DNA from: Pratylenchus scribneri
Lineage: Eukaryota; Nematoda; Chromadorea; Rhabditida; Pratylenchidae
Direction of reading: 5' to 3'
DNA length: 64,000 nt
NCBI GenBank assembly: GCA_030063045.1
Contig: JAQSEB010000154.1
Location: forward strand, 1-64,000
A program made the translations under genes and the position numbers. The notes below the pieces were generated by a model. That model did not search any database. It saw only the letters and a program-made list of their open reading frames with translations, and was not told the origin of the DNA. Below are positions 6,146 to 22,100 of the stretch, piece by piece (positions within the stretch are counted from its first letter, which is position 1; each line of letters opens with the position of its first letter).

Positions 6146-9100
6146 CTATTATAAAAGATTGAGGGGAATAATATTAAAATTCTAAAGAGAAACAGCGATT
6201 TTAAACTTTTTTCTTAAAACACATAGAAAATTTCAATTTCAAAAATTTCAAATACATGTATGGCCTAGAATCTGCCTAAAAAATACTATTATAAAAGATT
6301 GAGGGGAATAATATTAAAATTCCAAAGAGAAATATTGATTTTAAACTTTTTTCTTAAAACACATAGAAAATTTCAATTTCAAAAATTTCAAATACATGTA
6401 TGGCCTAGAATCTGCCTAAAAAATATTATTAGAAAAGATTGAGGGGAATAATATTAAAATTCCAAAGAGAAATATTGATTTTAAACTTTTTTCTTAAAAC
6501 ACATAGAAAATTTCAATTTCAAAAATTTCAAATACATGTATGGCCTAGAATCTGCCTAAAAAATACTATTATAAAAGATTGAGGGGAATAATATTAAAAT
6601 TCCAAAGAGAAATATTGATTTTAAACTTTTTTCTTAAAACACATAGAAAATTTCAATTTCAAAAATTTCAAATACATGTATGGCCTAGAATCTGCCTAAA
6701 AAATATTATTAGAAAAGATTGAGGGGAATAATATTAAAATTCCAAAGAGAAATATTGATTTTAAACTTTTTTCTTAAAACACATAGAAAATTTCAATTTC
6801 AAAAATTTCAAATACATGTATGGCCTAGAATCTACCTAAAAAAAATATTAGAAAAGATTGTGTGGATTAATATTAAAATTCTGAAGAGAAATATTGATTT
6901 TAAACTTTTTCCTAAAAACTCATAGAAAATTTCAATTTCAAATATTTCAAATACATGTTTGGCCTAGAATCTACCTAAAAAATACTATTAGAAAAGATTG
7001 AGGGAAATAATAAAATTCCAAAGAGGAATAGCGATTTTAAACTTTTTTCTAAAAACCCATAGAAAATTTCAATTTCAAAAATTTCAAATACATGTATGGC
7101 CTAGAATCTGCCTAAAAAATACTATTAAAAAAGATTGAGGGAAATAATATTAAAATTCCAAAGAGAAATAGCGATTTTAAACTTTTTTCTTAAAACACAT
7201 AGAAAATTTCAATTTCAAAAATTTCAAATACATGTATGGCCTAGAATCTGCCTAAAAAATATTATTAGAAAAGATTGAGGGGAATAATATTAAAATTCCA
7301 AAGAGAAATATTGATTTTAAACTTTTTTCTTAAAACACATAGAAAATTTCAATTTCAAAAATTTCAAATACATGTATGGCCTAGAATCTACCTAAAAAAA
7401 TATTAGAAAAGATTGTGTGGATTAATATTAAAATTCTGAAGAGAAATATTGATTTTAAACTTTTTCCTAAAAACTCATAGAAAATTTCAATTTCAAATAT
7501 TTCAAATACATGTATGGCCTAGAATCTACCTAAAAAATACTATTAGAAAAGATTGAGGGAAATAATATTAAAATTCCAAAGAGGAATAGCGATTTTAAAC
7601 TTTTTTCTAAAAACTCATAGAAAATATCAATTTCATATATTGCAAATACATGTATGGCCTAGAATCTACCTAAAAAAATATTAGAAAAGATTGTGTGGAT
7701 TAATATTAAAATTCTGAAAAGAAATATTGATTTTAAACTTTTTCCTAAAAACTCATAGAAAATTTCAATTTCAAATATTACAAATACATGTATGGCCTAG
7801 AATCTGCCTAAAAAATACTATTAGAAAAGATTGTGTGGATTAATATTAAAATTCTGAAGAGAAATATTGATTTTAAACTTTTTCCTAAAAACTCATAGAA
7901 AATTTCAATTTCAAAAATTTCAAATACATGTATGGCCTAGAATCTGCCTAAAAAATATTATTAGAAAAGATTGAGGGGAGTAATATTAAAATTCCAAAGA
8001 GAAATATTGATTTTAAACTTTTTTCTTAAAACACATAGAAAATTTCAATTTCAAAAATTTCAAATACATGTATGGCCTAGAATCTACCTAAAAAAAATAT
8101 TAGAAAAGATTGTGTGGATTAATATTAAAATTCTGAAGAGAAATATTGATTTTAAACTTTTTCCTAAAAACTCATAGAAAATTTCAATTTCAAATATTTC
8201 AAATACATGTATGGCCTAGAATCTACCTAAAAAATACTATTAGAAAAGATTGAGGGAAATAATATTAAAATTCCAAAGAGGAATAGCGATTTTAAACTTT
8301 TTTCTAAAAACTCATAGAAAATATCAATTTCATATATTGCAAATACATGTATGGCCTAGAATCTACCTAAAAAAATATTAGAAAAGATTGTGTGGATTAA
8401 TATTAAAATTCTGAAAAGAAATATTGATTTTAAACTTTTTCCTAAAAACTCATAGAAAATTTCAATTTCAAATATTACAAATACATGTATGGCCTAGAAT
8501 CTGCCTAAAAAATACTATTAGAAAAGATTGAGGGAAATAATATTAAAATTCCAAAGAGGAATAGCGATTTTAAACTTTTTTCTAAAAACTCATAGAAAAT
8601 ATCAATTTCATATATTGCAAATACATGTATGGCCTAGAATCTACCTAAAAAAATATTAGAAAAGATTGTGTGGATTAATATTAAAATTCTGAAAAGAAAT
8701 ATTGATTTTAAACTTTTTCCTAAAAACTCATAGAAAATTTCAATTTCAAATATTACAAATACATGTATGGCCTAGAATCTGCCTAAAAAATACTATTAGA
8801 AAAGATTGAGGGAAATAATATTAAAATTCCAAAGAGGAATATTGATTTTAAACTTTTTCCTAAAAACTCATAGAAAATTTCAATTTCAAATATTTCAAAT
8901 ACATGTATGGCCTAGAATCTACCTAAAAAATACTATTAGAAAAGATTGAGGGAAATAATATTAAAATTCCAAAGAGGAATAGCGATTTTAAACTTTTTTC
9001 TAAAAACTCATAGAAAATATCAATTTCATATATTGCAAATACATGTATGGCCTAGAATCTACCTAAAAAAATATTAGAAAAGATTGTGTGGATTAATATT

Positions 9101-12100
9101 AAAATTCTGAAAAGAAATATTGATTTTAAACTTTTTCCTAAAAACTCATAGAAAATTTCAATTTCAAATATTACAAATACATGTATGGCCTAGAATCTGC
9201 CTAAAAAATACTATTAGAAAAGATTGTGTGGATTAATATTAAAATTCTGAAGAGAAATATTGATTTTAAACTTTTTCCTAAAAACTCATAGAAAATTTCA
9301 ATTTCAAAAATTTCAAATACATGTATGGCCTAGAATCTGCCTAAAAAATATTATTAGAAAAGATTGAGGGGAATAATATTAAAATTCCAAAGAGAAATAT
9401 TGATTTTAAACTTTTTTCTTAAAACACATAGAAAATTTCAATTTCAAAAATTTCAAATACATGTATGGCCTAGAATCTACCTAAAAAAAATATTAGAAAA
9501 GATTGTGTGGATTAATATTAAAATTCTGAAGAGAAATATTGATTTTAAACTTTTTCCTAAAAACTCATAGAAAATTTCAATTTCAAATATTTCAAATACA
9601 TGTATGGCCTAGAATCTACCTAAAAAATACTATTAGAAAAGATTGAGGGAAATAATATTAAAATTCCAAAGAGGAATAGCGATTTTAAACTTTTTTCTAA
9701 AAACTCATAGAAAATATCAATTTCATATATTGCAAATACATGTATGGCCTAGAATCTACCTAAAAAAATATTAGAAAAGATTGTGTGGATTAATATTAAA
9801 ATTCTGAAAAGAAATATTGATTTTAAACTTTTTCCTAAAAACTCATAGAAAATTTCAATTTCAAATATTACAAATACATGTATGGCCTAGAATCTGCCTA
9901 AAAAATACTATTAGAAAAGATTGTGTGGATTAATATTAAAATTCTGAAGAGAAATATTGATTTTAAACTTTTTCCTAAAAACTCATAGAAAATTTCAATT
10001 TCAAATATTTCAAATACATGTATGGCCTAGAATCTACCTAAAAAATACTATTAGAAAAGATTGAGGGAAATAATATTAAAATTCCAAAGAGGAATAGCGA
10101 TTTTAAACTTTTTTCTAAAAACTCATAGAAAATTTCAATTTCAAATATTTCAAATACATGTATGGCCTAGAATCTACCTAAAAAATACTATTAGAAAAGA
10201 TTGAGGGAAATAATATTAAAATTCCAAAGAGGAATAGCGATTTTAAACTTTTTTCTAAAAACTCATAGAAAATTTCAATTTCAAAAATTTCAAATACATG
10301 TATGGCCTAGAATCTACCTAAAAAATACTATTAGAAAAGATTGTGTGGATTAATATTAAAATTCTGAAGAGAAATATTGATTTTAAACTTTTTCCTAAAA
10401 ACTCATAGAAAATTTCAATTTCAAATATTTCAAATACATGTTTGGCCTAGAATCTACCTAAAAAATACTATTAGAAAAGATTGAGGGGAATAATATTAAA
10501 ATTCCAAAGAGGAATAGCGATTTTAAACTTTTTTCTAAAAACCCATAGAAAATTTCAATTTCAAAAATTTCAAATACATGTATGGCCTAGAATCTGCCTA
10601 AAAAATACTATTAAAAAAGATTGAGGGAAATAATATTAAAATTCTGAAGAGAAATATTGATTTTAAACTTTTTCCTAAAAACTCATAGAAAATTTCAATT
10701 TCAAATATTTCAAATACATGTTTGGCCTAGAATCTACCTAAAAAATACTATTATAAAAGATTGAGGGGAATAATATTAAAATTCCAAAGAGAAATATTGA
10801 TTTTAAACTTTTTTCTTAAAACACATAGAAAATTTCAATTTCAAAAATTTCAAATACATGTATGGCCTAGAATCTACCTAAAAAAATATTAGAAAAGATT
10901 GTGTGGATTAATATTAAAATTCTGAAGAGAAATATTGATTTTAAACTTTTTCCTAAAAACTCATAGAAAATTTCAATTTCAAATATTTCAAATACATGTA
11001 TGGCCTAGAATCTACCTAAAAAATACTATTAGAAAAGATTGAGGGAAATAATATTAAAATTCCAAAGAGGAATAGCGATTTTAAACTTTTTTCTAAAAAC
11101 CCATAGAAAATTTCAATTTCAAAAATTTCAAATACATGTATGGCCTAGAATCTACCTAAAAAAAATATTAGAAAAGATTGTGTGGATTAATATTAAAATT
11201 CCAAAGAGAAATAGCGATTTTAAACTTTTTTCTTAAAACACATAGAAAATTTCAATTTCAAAAATTTCAAATACATGTATGGCCTAGAATCTGCCTAAAA
11301 AATATTATTAGAAAAGATTGAGGGGAATAATATTAAAATTCCAAAGAGAAATATTGATTTTAAACTTTTTTTATAAAACACATAGAAAATTTCAATTTCA
11401 AAAATTTCAAATACATGTATGGCCTAGAATCTGCCTAAAAAATATTATTAGAAAAGATTGAGGGGAATAATATTAAAATTCCAAAGAGAAATATTGATTT
11501 TAAACTTTTTTCTTAAAACACATAGAAAATTTCAATTTCAAAAATTTCAAATACATGTATGGCCTAGTATCTACCTAAAAAAAATATTAGAAAAGATTGT
11601 GTGGATTAATATTAAAATTCCAAAGAGAAATAGCGATTTTAAACTTTTTTCTTAAAACACATAGAAAATTTCAATTTCAAAAATTTCAAATACATGTATG
11701 GCCTAGAATCTGCCTAAAAAATATTATTAGAAAAGATTGAGGGGAATAATATTAAAATTCCAAAGAGAAATATTGATTTTAAACTTTTTTCTTAAAACAC
11801 ATAGAAAATTTCAATTTCAAAAATTTCAAATACATGTATGGCCTAGAATCTGCCTAAAAAATACTATTAAAAAAGATTGAGGGAAATAATATTAAAATTC
11901 CAAAGAGAAATAGCGATTTTAAACTTTTTTCTAAAAACACATAGAAAATTTCAATTTCAAATATTACAAATACATGTATGGCCTAGAATCTGCCTAAAAA
12001 ATATTATTAGAAAAGATTGAGGGGAATAATATTAAAATTCCAAAGAGAAATATTGATTTTAAACTTTTTTCTTAAAACACATAGAAAATTTCAATTTCAA

Positions 12101-12856
12101 AAATTTCAAATACATGTATGGCCTAGAATCTGCCTAAAAAATACTATTAAAAAAGATTGAGGGGAATAATATTAAAATTCCAAAGAGAAATAACGATTTT
12201 AAACTTTTTTCTAAAAACACATAGAAAATTTCAATTTCAAATATTACAAATACATGTATGGCCTAGAATCTGCCTAAAAAATACTATTAGAAAAGATTGA
12301 GGGGAATAATATTAAAATTCTGAAGAGAAATATTGATTTTAAACTTTTTTCTTAAAACACATAGAAAATTTCAATTTCAAAAATTTCAAATACATGTATG
12401 GCCTAGAATCTGCCTAAAAAATATTATTAGAAAAGATTGAGGGGAATAATATTAAAATTCCAAAGAGAAATATTGATTTTAAACTTTTTTCTTAAAACAC
12501 ATAGAAAATTTCAATTTCAAAAATTTCAAATACATGTATGGCCTAGAATCTGCCTAAAAAATACTATTAAAAAAGATTGAGGGGAATAATATTAAAATTC
12601 CAAAGAGAAATAACGATTTTAAACTTTTTTCTAAAAACACATAGAAAATTTCAATTTCAAATATTACAAATACATGTATGGCCTAGAATCTGCCTAAAAA
12701 ATACTATTAGAAAAGATTGAGGGGAATAATATTAAAATTCTGAAGAGAAATATTGATTTTAAACTTTTTTCTTAAAACACATAGAAAATTTCAATTTCAA
12801 AAATTTCAAATACATGTATGGCCTAGAATCTGCCTAAAAAATATTATTAAAAAAGA
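6146..12856. repeat. Heterogeneous satellite domain with mixed monomer classes
   Basis: All three classes after GATTG (AGGGG, AGGGA, TGTGG) are interleaved, and 139-bp monomers of the CTACCTAAAAAAATATTAG type alternate with 140-bp ones. A run of about ten monomers around 7680-8450 recurs at about 9073-9840 (offset 1393 bp). No other sequence interrupts the array. Confidence 0.85.
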
Positions 12857-15090
12857 TTGAGGGGAATAATATTAAAATTCCAAAGAGAAATATTGATTTT
12901 AAACTTTTTTCTTAAAACACATAGAAAATTTCAATTTCAAAAATTTCAAATACATGTATGGCCTAGAATCTACCTAAAAAAAATATTAGAAAAGATTGTG
13001 TGGATTAATATTAAAATTCTGAAGAGAAATATTGATTTTAAACTTTTTCCTAAAAACTCATAGAAAATTTCAATTTCAAATATTTCAAATACATGTATGG
13101 CCTAGAATCTACCTAAAAAATACTATTAAAAAAGATTGAGGGAAATAATATTAAAATTCTGAAGAGAAATATTGATTTTAAACTTTTTCCTAAAAACTCA
13201 TAGAAAATTTCAATTTCAAATATTTCAAATACATGTTTGGCCTAGAATCTACCTAAAAAATACTATTATAAAAGATTGAGGGGAATAATATTAAAATTCC
13301 AAAGAGAAATATTGATTTTAAACTTTTTTCTTAAAACACATAGAAAATTTCAATTTCAAAAATTTCAAATACATGTATGGCCTAGAATCTGCCTAAAAAA
13401 TATTATTAGAAAAGATTGAGGGGAATAATATTAAAATTCCAAAGAGAAATATTGATTTTAAACTTTTTTCTTAAAACACATAGAAAATTTCAATTTCAAA
13501 AATTTCAAATACATGTATGGCCTAGAATCTACCTAAAAAAAATATTAGAAAAGATTGTGTGGATTAATATTAAAATTCTGAAGAGAAATATTGATTTTAA
13601 ACTTTTTCCTAAAAACTCATAGAAAATTTCAATTTCAAATATTTCAAATACATGTTTGGCCTAGAATCTACCTAAAAAATACTATTAGAAAAGATTGAGG
13701 GAAATAATATTAAAATTCCAAAGAGGAATAGCGATTTTAAACTTTTTTCTAAAAACCCATAGAAAATTTCAATTTCAAAAATTTCAAATACATGTATGGC
13801 CTAGAATCTACCTAAAAAAAATATTAGAAAAGATTGTGTGGATTAATATTAAAATTCCAAAGAGAAATAGCGATTTTAAACTTTTTTCTTAAAACACATA
13901 GAAAATTTCAATTTCAAAAATTTCAAATACATGTATGGCCTAGAATCTGCCTAAAAAATATTATTAAAAAAGATTGAGGGGAATAATATTAAAATTCCAA
14001 AGAGAAATATTGATTTTAAACTTTTTTCTTAAAACACATAGAAAATTTCAATTTCAAAAATTTCAAATACATGTATGGCCTAGAATCTACCTAAAAAAAA
14101 TATTAGAAAAGATTGTGTGGATTAATATTAAAATTCTGAAGAGAAATATTGATTTTAAACTTTTTCCTAAAAACTCATAGAAAATTTCAATTTCAAATAT
14201 TTCAAATACATGTATGGCCTAGAATCTACCTAAAAAATACTATTAAAAAAGATTGAGGGAAATAATATTAAAATTCTGAAGAGAAATATTGATTTTAAAC
14301 TTTTTCCTAAAAACTCATAGAAAATTTCAATTTCAAATATTTCAAATACATGTTTGGCCTAGAATCTACCTAAAAAATACTATTATAAAAGATTGAGGGG
14401 AATAATATTAAAATTCCAAAGAGAAATATTGATTTTAAACTTTTTTCTTAAAACACATAGAAAATTTCAATTTCAAAAATTTCAAATACATGTATGGCCT
14501 AGAATCTGCCTAAAAAATATTATTAGAAAAGATTGAGGGGAATAATATTAAAATTCCAAAGAGAAATATTGATTTTAAACTTTTTTCTTAAAACACATAG
14601 AAAATTTCAATTTCAAAAATTTCAAATACATGTATGGCCTAGAATCTACCTAAAAAAAATATTAGAAAAGATTGTGTGGATTAATATTAAAATTCTGAAG
14701 AGAAATATTGATTTTAAACTTTTTCCTAAAAACTCATAGAAAATTTCAATTTCAAATATTTCAAATACATGTTTGGCCTAGAATCTACCTAAAAAATACT
14801 ATTAGAAAAGATTGAGGGAAATAATATTAAAATTCCAAAGAGGAATAGCGATTTTAAACTTTTTTCTAAAAACCCATAGAAAATTTCAATTTCAAAAATT
14901 TCAAATACATGTATGGCCTAGAATCTACCTAAAAAAAATATTAGAAAAGATTGTGTGGATTAATATTAAAATTCCAAAGAGAAATAGCGATTTTAAACTT
15001 TTTTCTTAAAACACATAGAAAATTTCAATTTCAAAAATTTCAAATACATGTATGGCCTAGAATCTGCCTAAAAAATATTATTAGAAAAGA
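12857..15090. repeat. 1117-bp higher-order unit (8 monomers), two tandem copies
   Basis: The order of variant monomers from 12857 repeats from 13974. Matched markers at 12857, 13416 and 13695 recur at 13974, 14533 and 14812, each exactly 1117 bp away. A related run lies at about 20680-22700, with markers at 21099, 21658, 22217 and 22496 spaced as in the first copies. Confidence 0.85.
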
Positions 15091-16591
15091 TTGAGGGGAA
15101 TAATATTAAAATTCCAAAGAGAAATATTGATTTTAAACTTTTTTCTTAAAACACATAGAAAATTTCAATTTCAAAAATTTCAAATACATGTATGGCCTAG
15201 AATCTGCCTAAAAAATACTATTAAAAAAGATTGAGGGAAATAATATTAAAATTCCAAAGAGAAATAGCGATTTTAAACTTTTTTCTTAAAACACATAGAA
15301 AATTTCAATTTCAAAAATTTCAAATACATGTATGGCCTAGAATCTGCCTAAAAAATATTATTAGAAAAGATTGAGGGGAATAATATTAAAATTCCAAAGA
15401 GAAATATTGATTTTAAACTTTTTTCTTAAAACACATAGAAAATTTCAATTTCAAAAATTTCAAATACATGTATGGCCTAGAATCTACCTAAAAAAAATAT
15501 TAGAAAAGATTGTGTGGATTAATATTAAAATTCTGAAGAGAAATATTGATTTTAAACTTTTTCCTAAAAACTCATAGAAAATTTCAATTTCAAATATTTC
15601 AAATACATGTATGGCCTAGAATCTACCTAAAAAATACTATTAGAAAAGATTGAGGGAAATAATATTAAAATTCCAAAGAGGAATAGCGATTTTAAACTTT
15701 TTTCTAACAACTCATAGAAAATTTCAATTTCAAATATTTCAAATACATGTATGGCCTAGAATCTACCTAAAAAATACTATTAGAAAAGATTGAGGGAAAT
15801 AATATTAAAATTCCAAAGAGGAATAGCGATTTTAAACTTTTTTCTAAAAACTCATAGAAAATTTCAATTTCAAAAATTTCAAATACATGTATGGCCTAGA
15901 ATCTACCTAAAAAATACTATTAGAAAAGATTGTGTGGATTAATATTAAAATTCTGAAGAGAAATAGCGATTTTAAACTTTTTTCTTAAAACACATAGAAA
16001 ATTTCAATTTCAAAAATTTCAAATACATGTATGGCCTAGAATCTGCCTAAAAAATATTATTAGAAAAGATTGAGGGGAATAATATTAAAATTCCAAAGAG
16101 AAATATTGATTTTAAACTTTTTTCTTAAAACACATAGAAAATTTCAATTTCAAAAATTTCAAATACATGTATGGCCTAGAATCTGCCTAAAAAATACTAT
16201 TAAAAAAGATTGAGGGAAATAATATTAAAATTCCAAAGAGAAATAGCGATTTTAAACTTTTTTCTTAAAACACATAGAAAATTTCAATTTCAAAAATTTC
16301 AAATACATGTATGGCCTAGAATCTGCCTAAAAAATATTATTAGAAAAGATTGAGGGGAATAATATTAAAATTCCAAAGAGAAATATTGATTTTAAACTTT
16401 TTTCTTAAAACACATAGAAAATTTCAATTTCAAAAATTTCAAATACATGTATGGCCTAGAATCTACCTAAAAAAAATATTAGAAAAGATTGTGTGGATTA
16501 ATATTAAAATTCTGAAGAGAAATATTGATTTTAAACTTTTTTCTTAAAACACATAGAAAATTTCAATTTCAAAAATTTCAAATACATGTAT

Positions 16592-19111
16592 TGCCTAGAA
16601 TCTACCTAAAAAATACTATTAGAAAAGATTGAGGGAAATAATATTAAAATTCCAAAGAGGAATAGCGATTTTAAACTTTTTTCTAAAAACCCATAGAAAA
16701 TTTCAATTTCAAAAATTTCAAATACATGTATGGCCTAGAATCTGCCTAAAAAATACTATTAAAAAAGATTGAGGGAAATAATATTAAAATTCCAAAGAGA
16801 AATAGCGATTTTAAACTTTTTTCTAAAAACTCATAGAAAATTTCAATTTCAAATATTTCAAATACATGTATGGCCTAGAATCTACCTAAAAAATACTATT
16901 AGAAAAGATTGAGGGAAATAATATTAAAATTCCAAAGAGGAATAGCGATTTTAAACTTTTTTCTAAAAACTCATAGAAAATTTCAATTTCAAAAATTTCA
17001 AATACATGTATGGCCTAGAATCTACCTAAAAAATACTATTAGAAAAGATTGTGTGGATTAATATTAAAATTCTGAAGAGAAATATTGATTTTAAACTTTT
17101 TCCTAAAAACTCATAGAAAATTTCAATTTCAAATATTTCAAATACATGTTTGGCCTAGAATCTACCTAAAAAATACTATTAGAAAAGATTGAGGGGAATT
17201 ATATTAAAATTCCAAAGAGGAATAGCGATTTTAAACTTTTTTCTAAAAACCCATAGAAAATTTCAATTTCAAAAATTTCAAATACATGTATGGCCTAGAA
17301 TCTGCCTAAAAAATACTATTAAAAAAGATTGAGGGAAATAATATTAAAATTCCAAAGAGAAATAGCGATTTTAAACTTTTTTCTTAAAACACATAGAAAA
17401 TTTCAATTTCAAAAATTTCAAATACATGTATTGCCTAGAATCTACCTAAAAAATACTATTAGAAAAGATTGAGGGAAATAATATTAAAATTCCAAAGAGT
17501 AATAGCGATTTTAAACTTTTTTCTAAAAACTCATAGAAAATTTCAATTTCAAATATTTCAAATACATGTATGGCCTAGAATCTACCTAAAAAATACTATT
17601 AGAAAAGATTGAGGAAAATAATATTAAAATTCCAAAGAGGAATAGCGATTTTAAACTTTTTTCTAAAAACTCATAGAAAATTTCAATTTCAAATATTTCA
17701 AATACATGTATGGCCTAGAATCTACCTAAAAAATACTATTAGAAAAGATTGAGGGAAATAATATTAAAATTCCAAAGAGGAATAGCGATTTTAAACTTTT
17801 TTCTAAAAACTCATAGAAAATTTCAATTTCAAAAATTTCAAATACATGTATGGCCTAGAATCTGCCTAAAAAATACTATTAAAAAAGATTGAGGGAAATA
17901 ATATTAAAATTCCAAAGAGAAATATTGATTTTAAACTTTTTCCTAAAAACTCATAGAAAATTTCAATTTCAAATATTTCAAATACATGTTTGGCCTAGAA
18001 TCTACCTAAAAAATACTATTAGAAAAGATTGAGGGGAATAATATTAAAATTCCAAAGAGGAATAGCGATTTTAAACTTTTTTCTAAAAACCCATAGAAAA
18101 TTTCAATTTCAAAAATTTCAAATACATGTATGGCCTAGAATCTGCCTAAAAAATACTATTAAAAAAGATTGAGGGAAATAATATTAAAATTCCAAAGAGA
18201 AATAGCGATTTTAAAATTTTTTCTTAAAACACATAGAAAATTTCAATTTCAAAAATTTCAAATACATGTATTGCCTAGAATCTACCTAAAAAATACTATT
18301 AGAAAAGATTGAGGGAAATAATATTAAAATTCCAAAGAGTAATAGCGATTTTAAACTTTTTTCTAAAAACTCATAGAAAATTTCAATTTCAAATATTTCA
18401 AATACATGTATGGCCTAGAATCTACCTAAAAAATACTATTAGAAAAGATTGAGGGAAATAATATTAAAATTCCAAAGAGGAATAGCGATTTTAAACTTTT
18501 TTCTAAAAACTCATAGAAAATTTCAATTTCAAATATTTCAAATACATGTATGGCCTAGAATCTACCTAAAAAATACTATTAGAAAAGATTGAGGGAAATA
18601 ATATTAAAATTCCAAAGAGGAATAGCGATTTTAAACTTTTTTCTAAAAACTCATAGAAAATTTCAATTTCAAAAATTTCAAATACATGTATGGCCTAGAA
18701 TCTACCTAAAAAATACTATTAGAAAAGATTGTGTGGATTAATATTAAAATTCTGAAGAGAAATATTGATTTTAAACTTTTTCCTAAAAACTCATAGAAAA
18801 TTTCAATTTCAAATATTTCAAATACATGTTTGGCCTAGAATCTACCTAAAAAATACTATTAGAAAAGATTGAGGGGAATAATATTAAAATTCCAAAGAGG
18901 AATAGCGATTTTAAACTTTTTTCTAAAAACCCATAGAAAATTTCAATTTCAAAAATTTCAAATACATGTATGGCCTAGAATCTGCCTAAAAAATACTATT
19001 AAAAAAGATTGAGGGAAATAATATTAAAATTCCAAAGAGAAATAGCGATTTTAAACTTTTTTCTTAAAACACATAGAAAATTTCAATTTCAAAAATTTCA
19101 AATACATGTAT
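16592..19111. repeat. 840-bp higher-order unit (6 monomers), three tandem copies
   Basis: The rare variant GTATTGCCTAG occurs at about 16590, 17430, 18270 and 19110, exactly 840 bp apart. Between these marks the order of classes is the same: gagta or gagga monomers, an ACATGTTTGG monomer, a CCATAG monomer, then a CTATTAAAAAAG monomer with the ACACATAG box. Copies two and three are the most alike. Confidence 0.85.
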
Positions 19112-22100
19112 TGCCTAGAATCTACCTAAAAAAAATATTAGAAAAGATTGTGTGGATTAATATTAAAATTCTGAAGAGAAATATTGATTTTAAACTTTTT
19201 TCTTAAAACACATAGAAAATTTCAATTTCAAAAATTTCAAATACATGTATGGCCTAGAATCTACCTAAAAAAATATTAGAAAAGATTGTGTGGATTAATA
19301 TTAAAATTCTGAAGAGAAATATTGATTTTAAACTTTTTCCTAAAAACTCATAGAAAATTTCAATTTCAAATATTTCAAATACATGTATGGCCTAGAATCT
19401 ACCTAAAAAATACTATTAGAAAAGATTGAGGGAAATAATATTAAAATTCCAAAGAGGAATAGCGATTTTAAACTTTTTTCTAAAAACTCATAGAAAATAT
19501 CAATTTCAAATATTTCAAATACATGTATGGCCTAGAATCTACCTAAAAAATACTATTAGAAAAGATTGAGGGAAATAATATTAAAATTCCAAAGAGGAAT
19601 AGCGATTTTAAACTTTTTTCTAAAAACTCATAGAAAATATCAATTTCATATATTGCAAATACATGTATGGCCTAGAATCTACCTAAAAAAATATTAGAAA
19701 AGATTGTGTGGATTAATATTAAAATTCTGAAAAGAAATATTGATTTTAAACTTTTTCCTAAAAACTCATAGAAAATTTCAATTTCAAATATTACAAATAC
19801 ATGTATGGCCTAGAATCTGCCTAAAAAATACTATTAGAAAAGATTGTGTGGATTAATATTAAAATTCTGAAGAGAAATATTGATTTTAAACTTTTTCCTA
19901 AAAACTCATAGAAAATTTCAATTTCAAAAATTTCAAATACATGTATGGCCTAGAATCTGCCTAAAAAATATTATTAGAAAAGATTGAGGGGAATAATATT
20001 AAAATTCCAAAGAGAAATATTGATTTTAAACTTTTTTCTTAAAACACATAGAAAATTTCAATTTCAAAAATTTCAAATACATGTATGGCCTAGAATCTAC
20101 CTAAAAAAAATATTAGAAAAGATTGTGTGGATTAATATTAAAATTCTGAAGAGAAATATTGATTTTAAACTTTTTCCTAAAAACTCATAGAAAATTTCAA
20201 TTTCAAATATTTCAAATACATGTATGGCCTAGAATCTACCTAAAAAATACTATTAGAAAAGATTGAGGGAAATAATATTAAAATTCCAAAGAGGAATAGC
20301 GATTTTAAACTTTTTTCTAAAAACTCATAGAAAATATCAATTTCATATATTGCAAATACATGTATGGCCTAGAATCTACCTAAAAAAATATTAGAAAAGA
20401 TTGTGTGGATTAATATTAAAATTCTGAAAAGAAATATTGATTTTAAACTTTTTCCTAAAAACTCATAGAAAATTTCAATTTCAAATATTACAAATACATG
20501 TATGGCCTAGAATCTGCCTAAAAAATACTATTAGAAAAGATTGTGTGGATTAATATTAAAATTCTGAAGAGAAATATTGATTTTAAACTTTTTCCTAAAA
20601 ACTCATAGAAAATTTCAATTTCAAAAATTTCAAATACATGTATGGCCTAGAATCTACCTAAAAAATACTATTATAAAAGATTGAGGGGAATAATATTAAA
20701 ATTCCAAAGAGAAATATTGATTTTAAACTTTTTTCTTAAAACACATAGAAAATTTCAATTTCAAAAATTTCAAATACATGTATGGCCTAGAATCTGCCTA
20801 AAAAATATTATTAGAAAAGATTGAGGGGAATAATATTAAAATTCCAAAGAGAAATATTGATTTTAAACTTTTTTCTTAAAACACATAGAAAATTTCAATT
20901 TCAAAAATTTCAAATACATGTATGGCCTAGAATCTACCTAAAAAAATATTAGAAAAGATTGTGTGGATTAATATTAAAATTCTGAAGAGAAATATTGATT
21001 TTAAACTTTTTCCTAAAAACTCATAGAAAATTTCAATTTCAAATATTTCAAATACATGTTTGGCCTAGAATCTACCTAAAAAATACTATTAGAAAAGATT
21101 GAGGGAAATAATATTAAAATTCCAAAGAGGAATAGCGATTTTAAACTTTTTTCTAAAAACCCATAGAAAATTTCAATTTCAAAAATTTCAAATACATGTA
21201 TGGCCTAGAATCTACCTAAAAAAAATATTAGAAAAGATTGTGTGGATTAATATTAAAATTCCAAAGAGAAATAGCGATTTTAAACTTTTTTCTTAAAACA
21301 CATAGAAAATTTCAATTTCAAAAATTTCAAATACATGTATGGCCTAGAATCTGCCTAAAAAATATTATTAGAAAAGATTGAGGGGAATAATATTAAAATT
21401 CCAAAGAGAAATATTGATTTTAAACTTTTTTCTTAAAACACATAGAAAATTTCAATTTCAAAAATTTCAAATACATGTATGGCCTAGAATCTGCCTAAAA
21501 AATACTATTAAAAAAGATTGAGGGAAATAATATTAAAATTCCAAAGAGAAATAGCGATTTTAAACTTTTTTCTTAAAACACATAGAAAATTTCAATTTCA
21601 AAAATTTCAAATACATGTATGGCCTAGAATCTGCCTAAAAAATATTATTAGAAAAGATTGAGGGGAATAATATTAAAATTCCAAAGAGAAATATTGATTT
21701 TAAACTTTTTTCTTAAAACACATAGAAAATTTCAATTTCAAAAATTTCAAATACATGTATGGCCTAGAATCTACCTAAAAAAAATATTAGAAAAGATTGT
21801 GTGGATTAATATTAAAATTCTGAAGAGAAATATTGATTTTAAACTTTTTCCTAAAAACTCATAGAAAATTTCAATTTCAAATATTTCAAATACATGTATG
21901 GCCTAGAATCTACCTAAAAAATACTATTAAAAAAGATTGAGGGAAATAATATTAAAATTCTGAAGAGAAATATTGATTTTAAACTTTTTCCTAAAAACTC
22001 ATAGAAAATTTCAATTTCAAATATTTCAAATACATGTTTGGCCTAGAATCTACCTAAAAAATACTATTATAAAAGATTGAGGGGAATAATATTAAAATTC

